From Procambarus clarkii (taxonomy: Eukaryota; Arthropoda; Malacostraca; Decapoda; Cambaridae), in assembly GCF_040958095.1 (NCBI RefSeq), contig NC_091165.1:30260592-30324591 (forward strand): a stretch of DNA of 64,000 bases, given 5' to 3'. A model generated the notes under the pieces. That model did not search any database, was not told where the DNA came from, and saw nothing but the letters and a program-made list of their open reading frames with translations. This document shows, piece by piece, positions 1 through 10,211 of this stretch; within the stretch, counting starts at the first letter, position 1; each line of letters starts with the position of its first letter. The translations under genes were made by a program, and so were the position numbers.

Positions 1-236
1 ATCAAGTGGCCTCACACCAGAGTGCTAGTACATCAAGTGGTCCACACCAGAGTGCTAGTACATCAAGTGGCCTCACACCAGAGTGCTAGTACATCAAGTG
101 GCCTCACACCAGAGTGCTAGTACATCAAGTGGTCCACACCAGAGTGCTAGTACATCAAGTGGCCTCACACCAGAGTGCTAGTACATCAAGTGGTCCACAC
201 CAGAGTGCTAGTACATCAAGTGGTCCGCACCAGGAA
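1..236. repeat. 30/31-bp minisatellite
   Basis: About eight tandem copies of a unit reading roughly agtgctagtacatcaagtgg followed by cctcacaccag or tccacaccag. The two spacer versions give 31-bp and 30-bp units. In the 30-bp version the plus strand is open and encodes a ten-residue repeat close to SASTSSGPHQ; the 31-bp units shift frame, so it is not open throughout. The sequence after it (237-302) stays open as far as a stop in the LINE tail at about 315. This could be the N-terminal part of the gag of the I-like element that resumes at 2141, but nothing proves it. The array runs off the left edge of the window. Confidence 0.9.
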
Positions 237-302
237 GATACAATCATGTTACCTCTCACAGTGGAGTCAAATGATGGACAGGAGGAGCCCAATAGTGACG
301 AA

Positions 303-2140
303 TTTATAAATAAATAAATAATAAATAAATGTTTATTTAGGTAAGATACATACATACAAGAGATTTTACAAAGATTGATGGATTAATAGATAGAACTAGT
401 ACATACAATGCCTAAAGCCACTATTACGCAAAGCGTTTCGGGCATGAAAAACATTAATGACTAAAGCTTAATACTAATTGAGTATAAAGAATAAAATGTG
501 TTGAGAACAAATAAAAATAGAGATAAAAAAGGGGGGAACATGGCAGCACAAATACAATTTGGTCGACAAACAGCGATGTTTAAAAAAAAAAAACAGACAT
601 TGGTTGACAATAGAGGGGTAAGGTAGGTTACAGGGAATTTATTAGGAATAGCTTCGTTTTTATCTTAAACTGGTTGAGAGAGGTACAGTCTTTAACATGG
701 TTGGGAAGGTCATTCCACATTCTGGGTCCCTTGATTTGTAGAGCATTTCTAGTTTGATTAAGTCGTACTCTAGGAATATCAAAACTGTATTTATTTCTGG
801 TGTGGTGCTCATGGGTTCTGTTACAACCTTCTATGAAGCTTTTGAGGTCAGGATTGGCATTACAGTTCAGCGTTTTATATATGTATAATGCACATGAGAG
901 AATGTGCAGTGACTTAATGTCTAACATATTCAGAGATTTGAGTAAGGGTACCGAGTGATGTCTGGGGCCAGAGTTGGATATTGTCCTAATAGCAGCTTTG
1001 TGTTGAGTAATTAGAGGACGTAAATGATTTTGGGTAGTAGAACCCCAAGCACAAATACCATAGTTGAGATATGGATAGATAAGGGAGTAATAGAGAGTCA
1101 CCAGGGCAGGGCGTGGTACATAATATCTGATCTTCGAAAGAATGCCAACAGTTTTTGAAACTTGTTTTGATATGTTTAGAATGTGTCCCTGGAAATTCAG
1201 CTTGTGGTCAATAAGAACGCCAAGGAATTTGCCATCTAATTTGTTACAAATTTGGGTATTGTTTATTTTGAGATTTATTTGATTAAAGGATTTATTGCCA
1301 AACAGAATATAGAAAGTTTTGTCAATGTTAAGGGTGAGTTTGTTGGCAGTTAGCCAAAGATGAACTTTATTTAGCTCAGTATTTACTGTGGCATTTAGAG
1401 CAAGGGGGTCAGGACTGGAGTAAATGAAGGTTGTGTCGTCAGCAAATAGAATTGGTTTGAGATGTTGGGAGGCATTTGGAAGGTCATTAATGTTGATGAG
1501 AAAGAGGAGAGGGCCAAGTATGCTGCCCTGAGGAACACCAATGTTGATGGGTAGGGTGGGAGAAATTGAATTATTCACAGAAACATACTGGAGCCTGTCA
1601 GTAAGGTAAGATTTGAGGTATTGCAGGGAGTGTCCTCTGACTCCATAATGATGTAATTTAAGAAGAAGGTTTTGGTGGTTGACAGTGTCAAAAGCCTTAC
1701 GCAAGTCCACAAATAACCCAACAGGGAACTCATTTTTATCAAGAGCTGCATGTATCAAGTTAATCATACTATTATGTGCATCTCTACTGTTTTTTTTGGG
1801 ATCTGAAGCCATATTGACAAGAGCTAAGTATATTGTGTTTGGCTAGATAAGAGTAAAGCTGCTTGTAGATTAGTTTTTCAAATATTTTTGACAAGTTTGG
1901 CAGAATTGATATAGGTCTGAAGTTGTTAACATCTGTGAGATCACCATATTCGTGTACAGGGGTTACTCTCGCTTTTTTTTAGAATATCTGAAAAGGTTTG
2001 GAGTTCGAGTGACTTGTTGAAGAGCAATGCAATAGCAGGGGCTAAAGATCTGGAGGCTTTTTTGTAAATTAAAGTTGGTATCTCCTCAAGGGCACTAGAC
2101 TTGGTTTTAAGGGAAAGGATTATCTCATCGACGTCAGTGG
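303..2140 (-). mobile_element. CR1-type LINE family A, copy A1 (5'-truncated)
   Basis: Minus-strand non-LTR retrotransposon. Its 3' end lies at the left: an (AAATA)-type simple tail at about 303-333, then the family's terminal block with the motif cccgaaacgctttgcg (minus strand, near 430-445). The body matches copies at 10198, 17598 and 27094. It stops abruptly at about 2140 inside the linker before the RT domain, so it is 5'-truncated. The sequence beyond (gag of an I-like LINE) is unrelated. A short shared GAAT at both edges could be a target duplication but is too short to trust. Confidence 0.9.
628..2140 (-). pseudogene. Reverse transcriptase region of LINE copy A1 (broken)
   Basis: Encodes the RT and C-terminal domain of family A. 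The long frame (628-1812) shows FVDLRKAFDTVNH (motif A), GVPQGSILGPLLFL (motif B) and LFADDTTFIY (catalytic motif C). The usual LIYINDLP is LININDLP here. The C-terminal part ends in KTKLFLINSL. Upstream residues lie in a second frame (1941-2140, NEIILSLKTK-like positions and KKASRSLAPAIALLFNKSL), separated by a frameshift near 1812-1940. No endonuclease remains because of 5' truncation. RT would copy the element RNA at a nicked chromosomal target; this copy cannot make a full protein. Confidence 0.9.
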
Positions 2141-2141
2141 A

Positions 2142-3612
2142 ATGGTTGTCCAAGTGGAACTTCCTTGTACAACTGTTGGGCCCCGGAGGAAGACACAAGG
2201 AACCAACGAGTTAATACATCATAACCATGAGAAGAAAAGAATCAACCTGCATTTTCCCCCGGGCACAGTAACTGCAACGAAATATGCATGGTTGGCTGAG
2301 GCAGCCAAACAACATCCTGGTGGTGGGTATGTGTTGGCGAATGGACATGAAACTATGTCCGTATGAACATTACTGAAGAGATGGTGCAATATTTCTGTAC
2401 TCAAGAGCTTGCGGGTATAATAATGAGGAAACCACCACCGCCTGCTCATACCTACAGGACACCCGTTATCATTCTTGGCCTGGACCTCTACCAGGATCAC
2501 ACACTGGTGGAACAGCATGAACACATCGTCAATGTACAAACAGCAACTGGCAGAGAGACTGTTCTCGCTCACTGGACCAGCGACGTGTGTCCGCCGGAAA
2601 GATTTACTTTCCCGAGTGCTTATCGGCAACTAACATTGAAGGTCTACAACCCTCCCAGGCGCAGGTGTTACAAGTGCCAACGGTGGAATCACGTAGCAAG
2701 AAACTGGAGTGATGAGCGGTGTGACCACTGTGCCAGAAAGCACGCAACATCTGTGTGTGATGCCAAAAAGGAAAATGGTGAAACACTGAAACTGAGGTGT
2801 GCCAACTGTCACATGGAGGGAGTTTCAGCCTGGCATGAGGACTGTGCCTCACTCCCGCCGAGACGGGGTACACTAGCAAGGGGTGCCAGTAACCACCCTG
2901 GCTCATCTGCTGTGCCACCACCGGACACTCAGGCATTCTTTCCTCCCTTCCCCAACCACTCCAACGCCACGGCTAGTTGCTCGAGTGACACAGTTGTAGT
3001 CTCTACCAATACATGTTGGTCGCGGGGCCCGGCTCAGGCACAGACAATTGCTGAGCTGAGGAATACAGTAGAAAAACAAAGCAAAACTGTGGAAAAGCTG
3101 AGCATGCAAATAACTGAACAAAATAGCGAAATCATGCACCAAAAGATGACGATATCCACTCTTCAGGAAACTGTGAGAGTATTAAATGAGAGCAGGACAC
3201 ACCACCCTGGGGTACCACCATGTGCTCCCAGGCGGCCAGTACCCCAGGGGAGACCCCAGCTGGGGGTGTCCCAGCCCTCACGCCAGCCGGGCTCACCCAC
3301 CACGGCTCCCCACACCCCAGCCTCATCAACGCCGTGCGCTATGAACAGAGGTCAACTATTCCCCGTTGAAACGCAAAGTGTTGTCGATGAGTATCACGAT
3401 GTAACTGAACATGATCATGAACAAAGTGACAGTGAGAGTGAGAATGTGAATGATGTGAGTACAGTGAGTGATGTGAATACAGGTGCTGATAAACTCTGCT
3501 TGAAGGAACACAGTAGTGGAGATGATGAAAGCGATTGTGATAATGATCAATTTGAAACCAGTGACGCCTGTAGTGATAATAAAGGAGTGGAAGTGGACGT
3601 GGATGACATCCT
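2142..3612 (+). pseudogene. Gag-like ORF1 of I-like LINE I-1 (damaged)
   Basis: Nucleic-acid-binding ORF1 protein of an I/Jockey-group LINE. The main frame is 2363-3658. An upstream frame (2142-2366) appears to be the same protein displaced by a one-base shift. Three zinc-knuckle motifs lie at about residues 101-163: CYKCQRWNHVARNW, CDHCARKHATSVC and CANCHMEG..WHEDC. In the first, the last cysteine is tryptophan (TGG), so that knuckle should not bind zinc normally. A coiled coil follows (about residues 230-275, heptads in TVEKQSKTVEKLS), then a Pro-rich and an acidic tail. From about 3612 the frame runs antiphase over an RT motif, so the annotated C-terminus is an artefact of a deletion. Confidence 0.8.
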
Positions 3613-4050
3613 CGAACCGCACACCTCAGGGAGGAGTGTTGAGTCCCACCCTGTTTAATGTGCTAATGAATAAGATGCATAGCATCTGAGAGATACTCAA
3701 ATGGGGTAACTCCGATCATATATGCCGATGATATTTTGTTTCAGGGCAAAGATATTTCAAAGGTTCAAACAGTGTTGGACAATTTCGGAAACCTGTGTCA
3801 CCATATGGGACTGGTGGTTAATGAAAACAAAACTAAGTTTGAATGTAGAAGTCGGAGCCCCATTGTTTTGAAAATAAACGGTAAAAACGAAGAGAGTTAA
3901 TATATATAAATATTTAGGCATATATGTTGGATATACCCATGAGAGTTTGGAAGCTGAGATGAACAGACTGTTGGGTCAATGTCGGAAGAGATTACAACCT
4001 CTGAAGGCCTTGGCATGCTGTGGAAAGGGAGTGGGAGTCTTATGTTATGA
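3612..4050 (+). pseudogene. RT fragment of I-like LINE I-1
   Basis: Read in the frame beginning cgcacacctcagggagg, this gives TPQGGVLSPTLFNVLMNKM (RT motif B), then after a stop near 3687 IYADDILF (catalytic YADD), VVNENKTKFECRS and, after a frameshift near 3895, KYLGIYVGYTHESLEAEMN (thumb). The finger and first palm motifs and the whole endonuclease are missing, so a large internal deletion joined gag directly to the middle of RT. It is closest in style to the I-4 element at 21600-23380, which has nearly the same motif B. Certainly non-functional. Confidence 0.85.
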
Positions 4051-4051
4051 A

Positions 4052-4190
4052 GATTAAGCCACCCAAAAGGTGGCACGGGCATGAATAGCCCGTAAGTGGT
4101 GGCCCTTTTGAGCCATTACCAGTATCAAGAGCTGATACTGGAGATCTGTGGAGGTGCGAATGCACCCTGCATGACGGGAGATGTCTCCCT
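4052..4190 (-). mobile_element. Hairpin-chain short element, copy H1
   Basis: A minus-strand copy of an element of about 140 bp built from consecutive short hairpins. In element orientation these are: head hairpin gacgggaga/tctcccgtc (its last bases decayed here), ggtgc/gcacc, ccagtatca/tgatactgg, ggctc/gagcc, acgggc/gcccgt and gccacc/ggtggc. All stems except the head are intact in this copy. The 3' end (cttaatctt) matches the end of LINE I-2 at 13310. It interrupts the RT to RNase H stretch of I-1. Called SINE-like because a sister copy (19696-19835) has a clear target duplication. Confidence 0.8.
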
Positions 4191-4203
4191 TGTGAATGTG
4201 TTA

Positions 4204-4347
4204 AGATGAAGATGAAGCAACCCAAAATGTGGCACGGGCATGAATTGGTAAGTGGTGGCCCTTTTGAGCCATCACCAGTATCAATAGATGATACTGGAGA
4301 TCTGTGGAGGTGCGACTGCACCCTGCGTGACGGGAGATGTCTCCCGT
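4204..4347 (-). mobile_element. Hairpin-chain short element, copy H2
   Basis: Second copy in tandem with H1, same orientation, separated from it by about 13 bp. The head hairpin gacgggaga/tctcccgtc is perfect, as are ggtgc/gcacc and ggctc/gagcc. The ccagtatca arm pairs with tgatactgg around the loop tctat. The fifth hairpin is broken by substitutions and the sixth is one base short. The hexamer gtgtta flanks the copy (about 4198-4203 and 4348-4353), a likely short target duplication. The tail is an atcttc-type repeat. Confidence 0.8.
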
Positions 4348-4357
4348 GTTACCTACA

Positions 4358-4450
4358 GAAAACACTCTACATGTATATTGTGATGGGTCAGTAGCTAGGG
4401 ACGGGAAGGCAGGATGTGGAGTCTTGATCAGGGAGTACACTGACATTGGC
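4358..4450 (+). pseudogene. RNase H domain of I-1, first part
   Basis: Encodes NTLHVYCDGSVARDGKAG and IREYTDIG: the first beta strand of an RNase H domain with its catalytic Asp (YCDGS). The frame continues without a shift at 15126 once the inserted DNA between the repeats of ctgacattggc (4440-4450, 13329-13339, 15126-15136) is set aside. This reading joins TDIG to TVDTVIG and then to a normal TQAEL motif, so 4451-15125 is an insertion into this domain. Confidence 0.85.
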
Positions 4451-4475
4451 GACAAGTCCTTCTCACAGTATGAGG

Positions 4476-5430
4476 ACGGATCCCGGAGAAACTTGACCTT
4501 GGAATCTGGGGCGTGTTCCAACACAGGCCTTACACCCCAGAACCCCTAAGATGCTTCAGATGTCAGAGATTTGTGCATCACAAAGATGGCTGCCAACGCC
4601 CAGTGAGGTGCGGAGTCTGCAGCCAGCCCCATGACACAAAAACATGTATTGATCAACTCAAGGCAAACCACCCTGTTCAGGCAAAATGCCCAAATTGCTC
4701 CAAGGCACATCACGCCTGGAACTTGAAATGCCCTGAAAGGCTCAAAAGGCTTCAAACTAGCCCCACCACGCCTACCGCAGAGCCGAAACCCCCACCAAAA
4801 CTAATACCAGCTCCCATGCCCACTAAAACCGCGTGGTGTCTACCCATTCAGGAAGAGGGGGCACACGGCCCTTCACCATCGGCCATGGTGAAGGGTGTGA
4901 AGACCTCTGTACAGGACAAAAAGAAAGATGGAGGACACAAGAATCATGTTCAAAGCAGTCGCCCTCCCACTGCATCCAGTAAGCACACTGGGGCCAATAA
5001 GACTAACAATTCCAGTGTCAAAGTTACCACCGAGAAGGGTCTAAAAGCTACCAGGCCCCAAACCTGCACAGCATTAAATAGTGCTCCCACAGAACTGGAC
5101 GCTCTCTGGTCAAATGCTTAAAACTTTGGTCACTGAGTTGATCGAAAGTCTACTGCCATCACATGGTATCAAGCAAACCACAGAGACTCGGAAGACAATT
5201 GAGCACAAGCTCAAGAAATTCGAAAATGTAATATCCACACCTTCAAGACAGCAGGGCAGGAGACACCCCCTAAAAACAGATGGAGTCCAGCTCGTCGGAA
5301 AGCGACATTGATGAGTCAATTTCAGGTCCACTAAGAACCTATACACCAATTGCAACTTCCATGGCGTGTTCATCAGACTCCATGGATACCACGGAATTAT
5401 CAGCAAATTCCAAGAACCTAGAGGTCTAAA
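4476..5430 (+). pseudogene. Gag-like ORF1 of LINE I-2 (5'-truncated)
   Basis: ORF1 protein with three zinc knuckles in the arrangement of I-like gags: CFRCQRFVHHKDGC, CGVCSQPHDTKTC and CPNCSKAHHAWNLKC (positions 4552-4735). Before them is the typical KLDLGIWGVFQHRPYTPEPLR lead-in (up to 20 residues visible from about 4485), so the first part of the protein was lost at insertion. A long Pro/Lys/Ser tail follows. The main frame stops at 5104 (SNA); the C-terminal portion continues in another frame to the stop in NLEV at about 5428. The gag stop overlaps the start of the endonuclease frame, where a SINE dimer has inserted. Confidence 0.85.
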
Positions 5431-5741
5431 CACACAGAGATCACACTAACGTGATGCATCAAATGAACAAATCCACAAAGGCCGTGACGAGGATTCGAAC
5501 CTGCGTCCGGGAGCATCCCAGACACTTCCTTAATCGACTGAGCTACGACAAGGTAAAAGTGTTCAAACCGAAGTTCTACTGAACTTACTGGATCCCGTAG
5601 CCTCTCCGAGGCACAAACCGAAGTTCAGTAGAACTTCGGTTTCAACCCTTTTACCCTGTCGTAGCTCAGTCAATTAAGGCAGTGTCTGGGATGCTCCCGG
5701 ACGCAGGTTCGAATCCTCGTCACGGCCCTTGTGGATTTGTT
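5431..5741. mobile_element. Palindromic tRNA-SINE dimer with 14-bp target duplication
   Basis: Two tRNA-like modules lie head to head. The left one is on the minus strand (about 5478-5555), the right one on the plus strand (about 5660-5730). Both show an A-box-like tagctcagtc and a B-box ggttcgaatcc. Their outer ends (gaacaaatccacaa and ttgtggatttgttc) are inverted copies. Between them lies another inverted pair, aaccgaagttctactgaact and agttcagtagaacttcggtt. The unit is flanked by the direct repeat cctagaggtctaaa (5417-5430 and 5742-5755), so it moved as one block by retroposition. It sits exactly at the gag/pol junction of I-2. Confidence 0.9.
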
Positions 5742-6638
5742 CCTAGAGGTCTAAAGATCCTGCAATGGAATGAGCAAGGACTGCGCACTAAATTGCAACA
5801 CTTGCAATGCATAGCAGCAACCAAGGGCATAGACATCCTGATACTACAAGAGAGCTTGCTTCGAGCCGGATTAGAACCTAAAATCTCAGGCTATCGAGGC
5901 TTCTTCCTTCCATGGATCAATGGGCAATCCAGGGGATGTGCAATCTATGTAAAATGTGACCTGATCTCCAAGTCCATAACCAGCCCACCCAATTGTGGAG
6001 CAGGGACAGAGGTAATGGGAGTTACCATTGAGCTAAGACACGACAAACTTGAAGTGTTCAATGTGTACAGGTCTCCACAAGCCGAAATGGATCTCTCTGT
6101 GTTATTTGGACACGCGACAACAACAAACACAATCATTTGTGGAGATTTTAATGCCCATCATCGATTGGCACTGGGCTCGAACACAACGAATGAGGCTGGC
6201 ATTCACAATGCACATCTACTAGGCCAGCTTCCAGAAATACAATTCCTAAACAAGAATGAACCTACCCACATCCAAGGAGGCAGATTAGACCTAACCTTCG
6301 TTTCAGCCTCCCTAAGAGATGCAGCAACATGGTCAGTTGAGCCCACACTCACAAGCGACCACTATGGGGTCCAAATTGATCTTCAGTTAGACCTACCCAC
6401 CCCACCTCCGCCTCCATCTGAAGCCTGGAACTTTGCTTTAGCAAACTGGGACCGATTTCAAAACCTCATTTCAGAGTGGCATAGAAACTATGATCTTCCC
6501 GAAGACATTAATCAGACAGAACAAGAATTTGTCAAAGCGATTCAAAGTGCAGTCAACCACTCAATCCCACTGAAAAAACAGTCCACCGGACACCATAAAG
6601 ATCATTGGTACTATTGCGAACGTGTCAAAGAACTGTTC
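5742..6638 (+). pseudogene. Endonuclease domain of LINE I-2
   Basis: Apurinic-type (EEP fold) endonuclease that would nick the target for reverse transcription. Residues visible: LKILQWNEQGLRTKLQ (Asn), LILQESLL (Glu), YVKCDLIS, NVYRSP, IICGDFNAHH (Asp, Asn), GGRLDLTFVS and TSDHYGV (terminal Asp-His). The open frame actually starts at 5682 inside the SINE dimer and runs to 6875 into an inserted family-A fragment. The 397-residue reading frame is therefore a chance chimera: about 20 SINE residues, 300 endonuclease and linker residues, and 75 residues from another LINE's C-terminus. The catalytic set looks complete, but it is separated from RT by the insertion. Confidence 0.85.
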
Positions 6639-7321
6639 TTAAATGCAAATCCTGCTCTGAAACTCTCCCTGGACAGATGTAATAGAACCCATTATCACCA
6701 CACCAGAAATAAATATCTCTTTGATAACCCCAGAGTCAAACTTAATCTGTGTAAACACTCTATGCAAATAAAGGGACCCAGTCTATGGAACTCACTCCCT
6801 ATTGAATTGAAAAGCTGTCCAACTTTTGCGTCATTCAAAAACAATACTAAAAAGTACCTAATTTCATCTTCATAGTTTTTTACCTTGTTGCTTTAAAATT
6901 GCACTGTAACTATTGCTACCCAATCTCCCAATCTTTATGTACCCAATCCGAACATCTTTACCATTGTGATTATTGCTGTCTTCTTATATGTGGTCAATCT
7001 GCTGTATGGTGTCTATTAATCTTGTTTAAATTACCAATCAAGTTGTCAATGTAATCAATCAGAGCTTTAATATACCAATGTGCTTTAATATACTTACTAA
7101 GCTCTCTCATCTCATTTTTTCTTGCAATGTATTTGTTATCATTTTATTAATTCTGCTAGAATTTACCTACTTAAAATTATCTGTTAGATTAAGGACCTGC
7201 TCGAAACGCTGCGCGTACTAGTGGCTTTACAAGATTGTAAATACTATGCTATGTATTCTCACAAACCCAATGTACCTTCTTGTATACAAATAAATAAATA
7301 AATAAAATAAATAAATAAATA
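6639..7321 (+). mobile_element. 3' fragment of a family-A-related LINE (copy A7)
   Basis: 5'-truncated insertion carrying the C-terminal 70 or so residues (CNRTHYHHTRNKYLFDNPRV, then SLWNSLPIELKSC) and the 3' UTR of a family-A relative. It is diverged from the other A copies and ends in an (AAAT)n tail at 7288-7321. Its terminal block has cgaaacgctgcgcgtactag and caagattgtaaatac. This is closer to the tail of the SINE at 33770-34092 than to the A1/A2 tails, so it marks a distinct subfamily. I-2 linker sequence resumes at 7322 (LNRTRKLYKKQPSDRNR). Confidence 0.85.
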
Positions 7322-9190
7322 AACTCAACCATAGACTCAACAGAACAAGAAAGCTATACAAAAAGCAGCCAAGTGACCGCAACAGGATCTTACTTTGTGA
7401 GGTCAAGGAACATGTGCATCGAGAGACCAGACTAATAAAAGAACAAAAGTGGCTAGAATGGTGTTCACACCTGAATGAACACACCTCTCTCGGAGAGATG
7501 TGGCAGCAAATTCACCGAGCCAAAGGGAATAAAACACCTAAAGCTCCACACCCCAAGGATCCTCAACAGGAAGCCGATGTACTGGCAACCAGGTTTGCAG
7601 AGAGAGCAGCCAGCAATCAACTTCCACCAGATGTATTAGCAGTACAGACCGGACTAGAGGAAGAAAGGTGGCACAGAATCCTTACAGCATGTGAAGAAGT
7701 CTCTGACACTAATGCCCCCTTCACACTGGATGAGCTCAATCGGGCTAAGAAAAACTCCAAGGATACATCCCCTGGAGCCGACAAAATAACCTATAAATGA
7801 TTAGAAACCTCGGCCCAGAGGGAGACGCTGCATACCTAAGGTTAATTAATTTAGCCTGGACTTCTCAAACTAGACCTTCTGCTTGGAATAGAGCAGACAT
7901 AGTGCCGATCCCAAAACCCAAAGATTAAACTAATCCCAGGCCCATCTCTCTCCAAAGCTGTGCAGCCAAGACGGCTGACAGAATGGCACTCAACAGACTG
8001 GAGTGGAAAATGCCTAAACTGCACCATGATATGTATGCCTATAGAAGAAGGGTTGGCACAGTGGAATGTATTACAACTCTGTTAGCCCACTTGAATGACA
8101 GACCAGGAATGCTGATATTCCTGGACCTCGAAAAAGCCTTTGAACTGGCTAGCGCCCCAGCTATTCTCTGCTGCCTCATTGACAAAGAGGTCAGAGGCAA
8201 CCTGCTCTCCTGGACCAAAAACTGTCTCATAAACAGAGAAGCAAGAGTAAAACTTCATGGCACAGTCTCTGAGTACAAAAGACATGAAAATGGTACACCG
8301 CAAGGAGGTATTCTTAGCCCTCTTCTCTTCAACTGTTTAATGGAAAGAATAATGAGGTTGAAACTCCCACATCACTGCAGGCTGCTAAACTACGCGGACG
8401 ACTTTGTCATCATCATAAAAGGAAGGGATGTGGCGCGCCTTGCACCCAAATGCTTAGACTGCATCAGTAAAGAGGCAAAACAGATTGGGATCAAACTCAA
8501 CCCCTCAAAGTCAAAGGCCATGCCCATAAAAATAGCGAAGCCCAACATCCAACTCACAGTACAGGGTCAACCAATTGAATGGGTCGACACCTATCAGTAT
8601 CTAGGAATCATCCTGGACACACACATGAATTTTAATGCTGAGGTCACTTACTTGAGAGAGCGAACTGCGGCCCGGACGGTAATCCTCAGGTCGCTAACCT
8701 CCCTTTCTGGAGGAGCCAATCTGCAAGTCCTTCGCACATACTATGTACAGGCAGTCAGATCAGTGATCGATTATGCCGCACCTGCACTCACAAATCTATC
8801 ACACCAACAGTGGAAAAAGCTTGAAGTTGCCCAAAACAATGCTATGAGAGCCGCACTGGGAGCCCCCATGTGGACCAGGCTTGAAACTCTTAGACTGGAG
8901 ACGGGTTTGACCTCTCTACAAGAAAGAATATCACAAAGGACAGCTACAATTGTCAGTAAGATAATTATTTCTTCTGATCCAATCCCAGTACGGCAGGCCT
9001 TGGTGGTTGGACTAGGCCAAAACAATGGAAACTCTTGGGCTGCAAGAGCAGGAAAAGTCCTAAACAGACTACATTTTAAAAGCATGATTCTTGATAGAGA
9101 GGGTGATCATCCACACCCAAATTACACTCCTTCCGCACCGTGGGAAGAGCCTACTTTCAAAATAGTAATAGAAAGTCTCCCAATGATCCG
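7322..9190 (+). pseudogene. Reverse transcriptase of LINE I-2 (frameshifts and a stop)
   Basis: RT of an RNase H-bearing I-like LINE. The pre-RT linker 7322-7797 ends in SPGADKITYK. A one-base loss near 7797 and a TAA at about 7926 break the finger region (IVPIPKPKD). The frame from 7983 is then open for 405 codons. In it are motif A FLDLEKAFELAS (codons 46-57; the usual catalytic FD is FE, so the second Asp is lost), motif B GTPQGGILSPLLFN (about 104-117), motif C NYADDFVII (about 137-145) and the thumb YLGIILDTHMNFNAEV. A frameshift near 9190 separates it from RNase H. Confidence 0.88.
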
Positions 9191-9436
9191 ACAATCCTAA
9201 AGCGCATAATAGAAGAGCAAATGTATAGCATAGCAGTAGCAGGAGCCACCCACATCTTCACAGACGGATCGGTGGACACAGAATATGAGAGTGCTGGCGC
9301 TGCTCTTTGCACGGCCAGCGTACAGGCATATTGGAGACTGGGAGGACTAGTATCATCAACCCAAACTGAGCTGTTTGCCATACAACAGGCATTCGCATAT
9401 GTGATTGCACAAAACACTCAAAATGCAATCATGCAC
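9191..9436 (+). pseudogene. RNase H domain of LINE I-2, part 1
   Basis: Encodes THIFTDGSVDTEYESAG (catalytic Asp) and STQTELFAIQQAF (catalytic Glu), then NAIMH, where the solo LTR has inserted. The domain resumes at 10166 with TDSKAALQ (third catalytic residue) and again at 12571. RNase H degrades the RNA strand after first-strand synthesis; its presence places I-2 in the I group rather than with CR1/Jockey elements lacking it. The apparent ORF extension to 9559 is inserted sequence. Confidence 0.85.
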
Positions 9437-10165
9437 TATTATAGATTGTGGGTTGGTGGTGTTGTCGTCGAGTCGAGTCGGGAGCTCTCAGTCACCTGCC
9501 AGAGCTCAGAGGGGACGGACGTCGCTCCGTGTTCCTCCCTCTCCACTCTCTTATTTTAGGCTTTCTGCCTTATTAAAACATGTCTAACTTATCAATAAAC
9601 ATCGCTACTGACGCTGGGCACACGACCAACTACAAGCAATCACTATGAACTGGCTTAAATCGTGCTTACCACAGATTGTCTAGCCGAGGGCGCTATCCCT
9701 CTGACAGAGCTCGGTCAGGGCGCTTCCACGGCCCACAATAATGCCTCTGGGCGATTTAATATCTGCTTGTCGACCAGGACTTGAGACCACAACGTTCCCA
9801 GCTCGATTCTACAGCTGGCACATCTGCATACTTCTCTTCTCTTCGAGATATATCACTAGGGGTTCCCTTCTGACGGGAGCTCAACGGAGCGCGGCTTTCC
9901 CCTGCGATGTCTGGCACTCAAGTAAGGTCAAAGCCCTTCCAGAAGCGAGCCTCACGCCTCCAGCAAAATGTCCACATCTCCTAACCAGTCATTTATCTGT
10001 TTCCTTCTTCACTGCCCATAATCTTAAATTGTTATATATATCCAAGCAACTATTTTACATATGGGTTATCACCTCAATATTTGCTAGACCTTCTAATCAG
10101 GTCAGGCTTGATGAATAACTCTCAAGGAGGGAGACTCGTTTCTCCTGCAGGCTGAGATCATAACA
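9437..10165 (-). mobile_element. Probable solo LTR (729 bp, 5-bp target repeat)
   Basis: Foreign block in the I-2 RNase H frame, flanked by tgcac (9432-9436 and 10166-10170). Read on the minus strand it starts TGTTATGATC and ends CTATAATA, an imperfect TG..CA-type end (last C changed) with inverted ends TGTTAT/ATAATA. A TATA-like tatatat lies near 10031-10040. No gag or pol is present, so a recombined solo LTR is the simplest reading. A non-autonomous DNA element with short inverted ends is the alternative. Confidence 0.55.
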
Positions 10166-10200
10166 TGCACACAGACTCAAAAGCTGCACTTCAAATACAA
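10166..10200 (+). pseudogene. RNase H domain of LINE I-2, short middle part
   Basis: A segment of about 30 bases between two insertions. It reads TDSKAALQ after the 5-bp repeat tgcac, exactly the third RNase H motif (Asp-Ser) expected after NAIMH at 9436. It proves that the solo LTR and LINE copy A2 entered the same domain independently. Confidence 0.8.
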
Positions 10201-10211
10201 TTTCACAAATA

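Noticed and set aside
2363-3658. Host zinc-finger protein gene
   Set aside because: The knuckle arrangement, coiled coil and RT sequence directly downstream identify a LINE gag; the end of the ORF is antiphase RT.
5682-6875. Novel fusion protein gene
   Set aside because: The frame is assembled from a SINE, an endonuclease and a LINE C-terminus by insertions with visible junctions; reported as a curiosity, not a gene.
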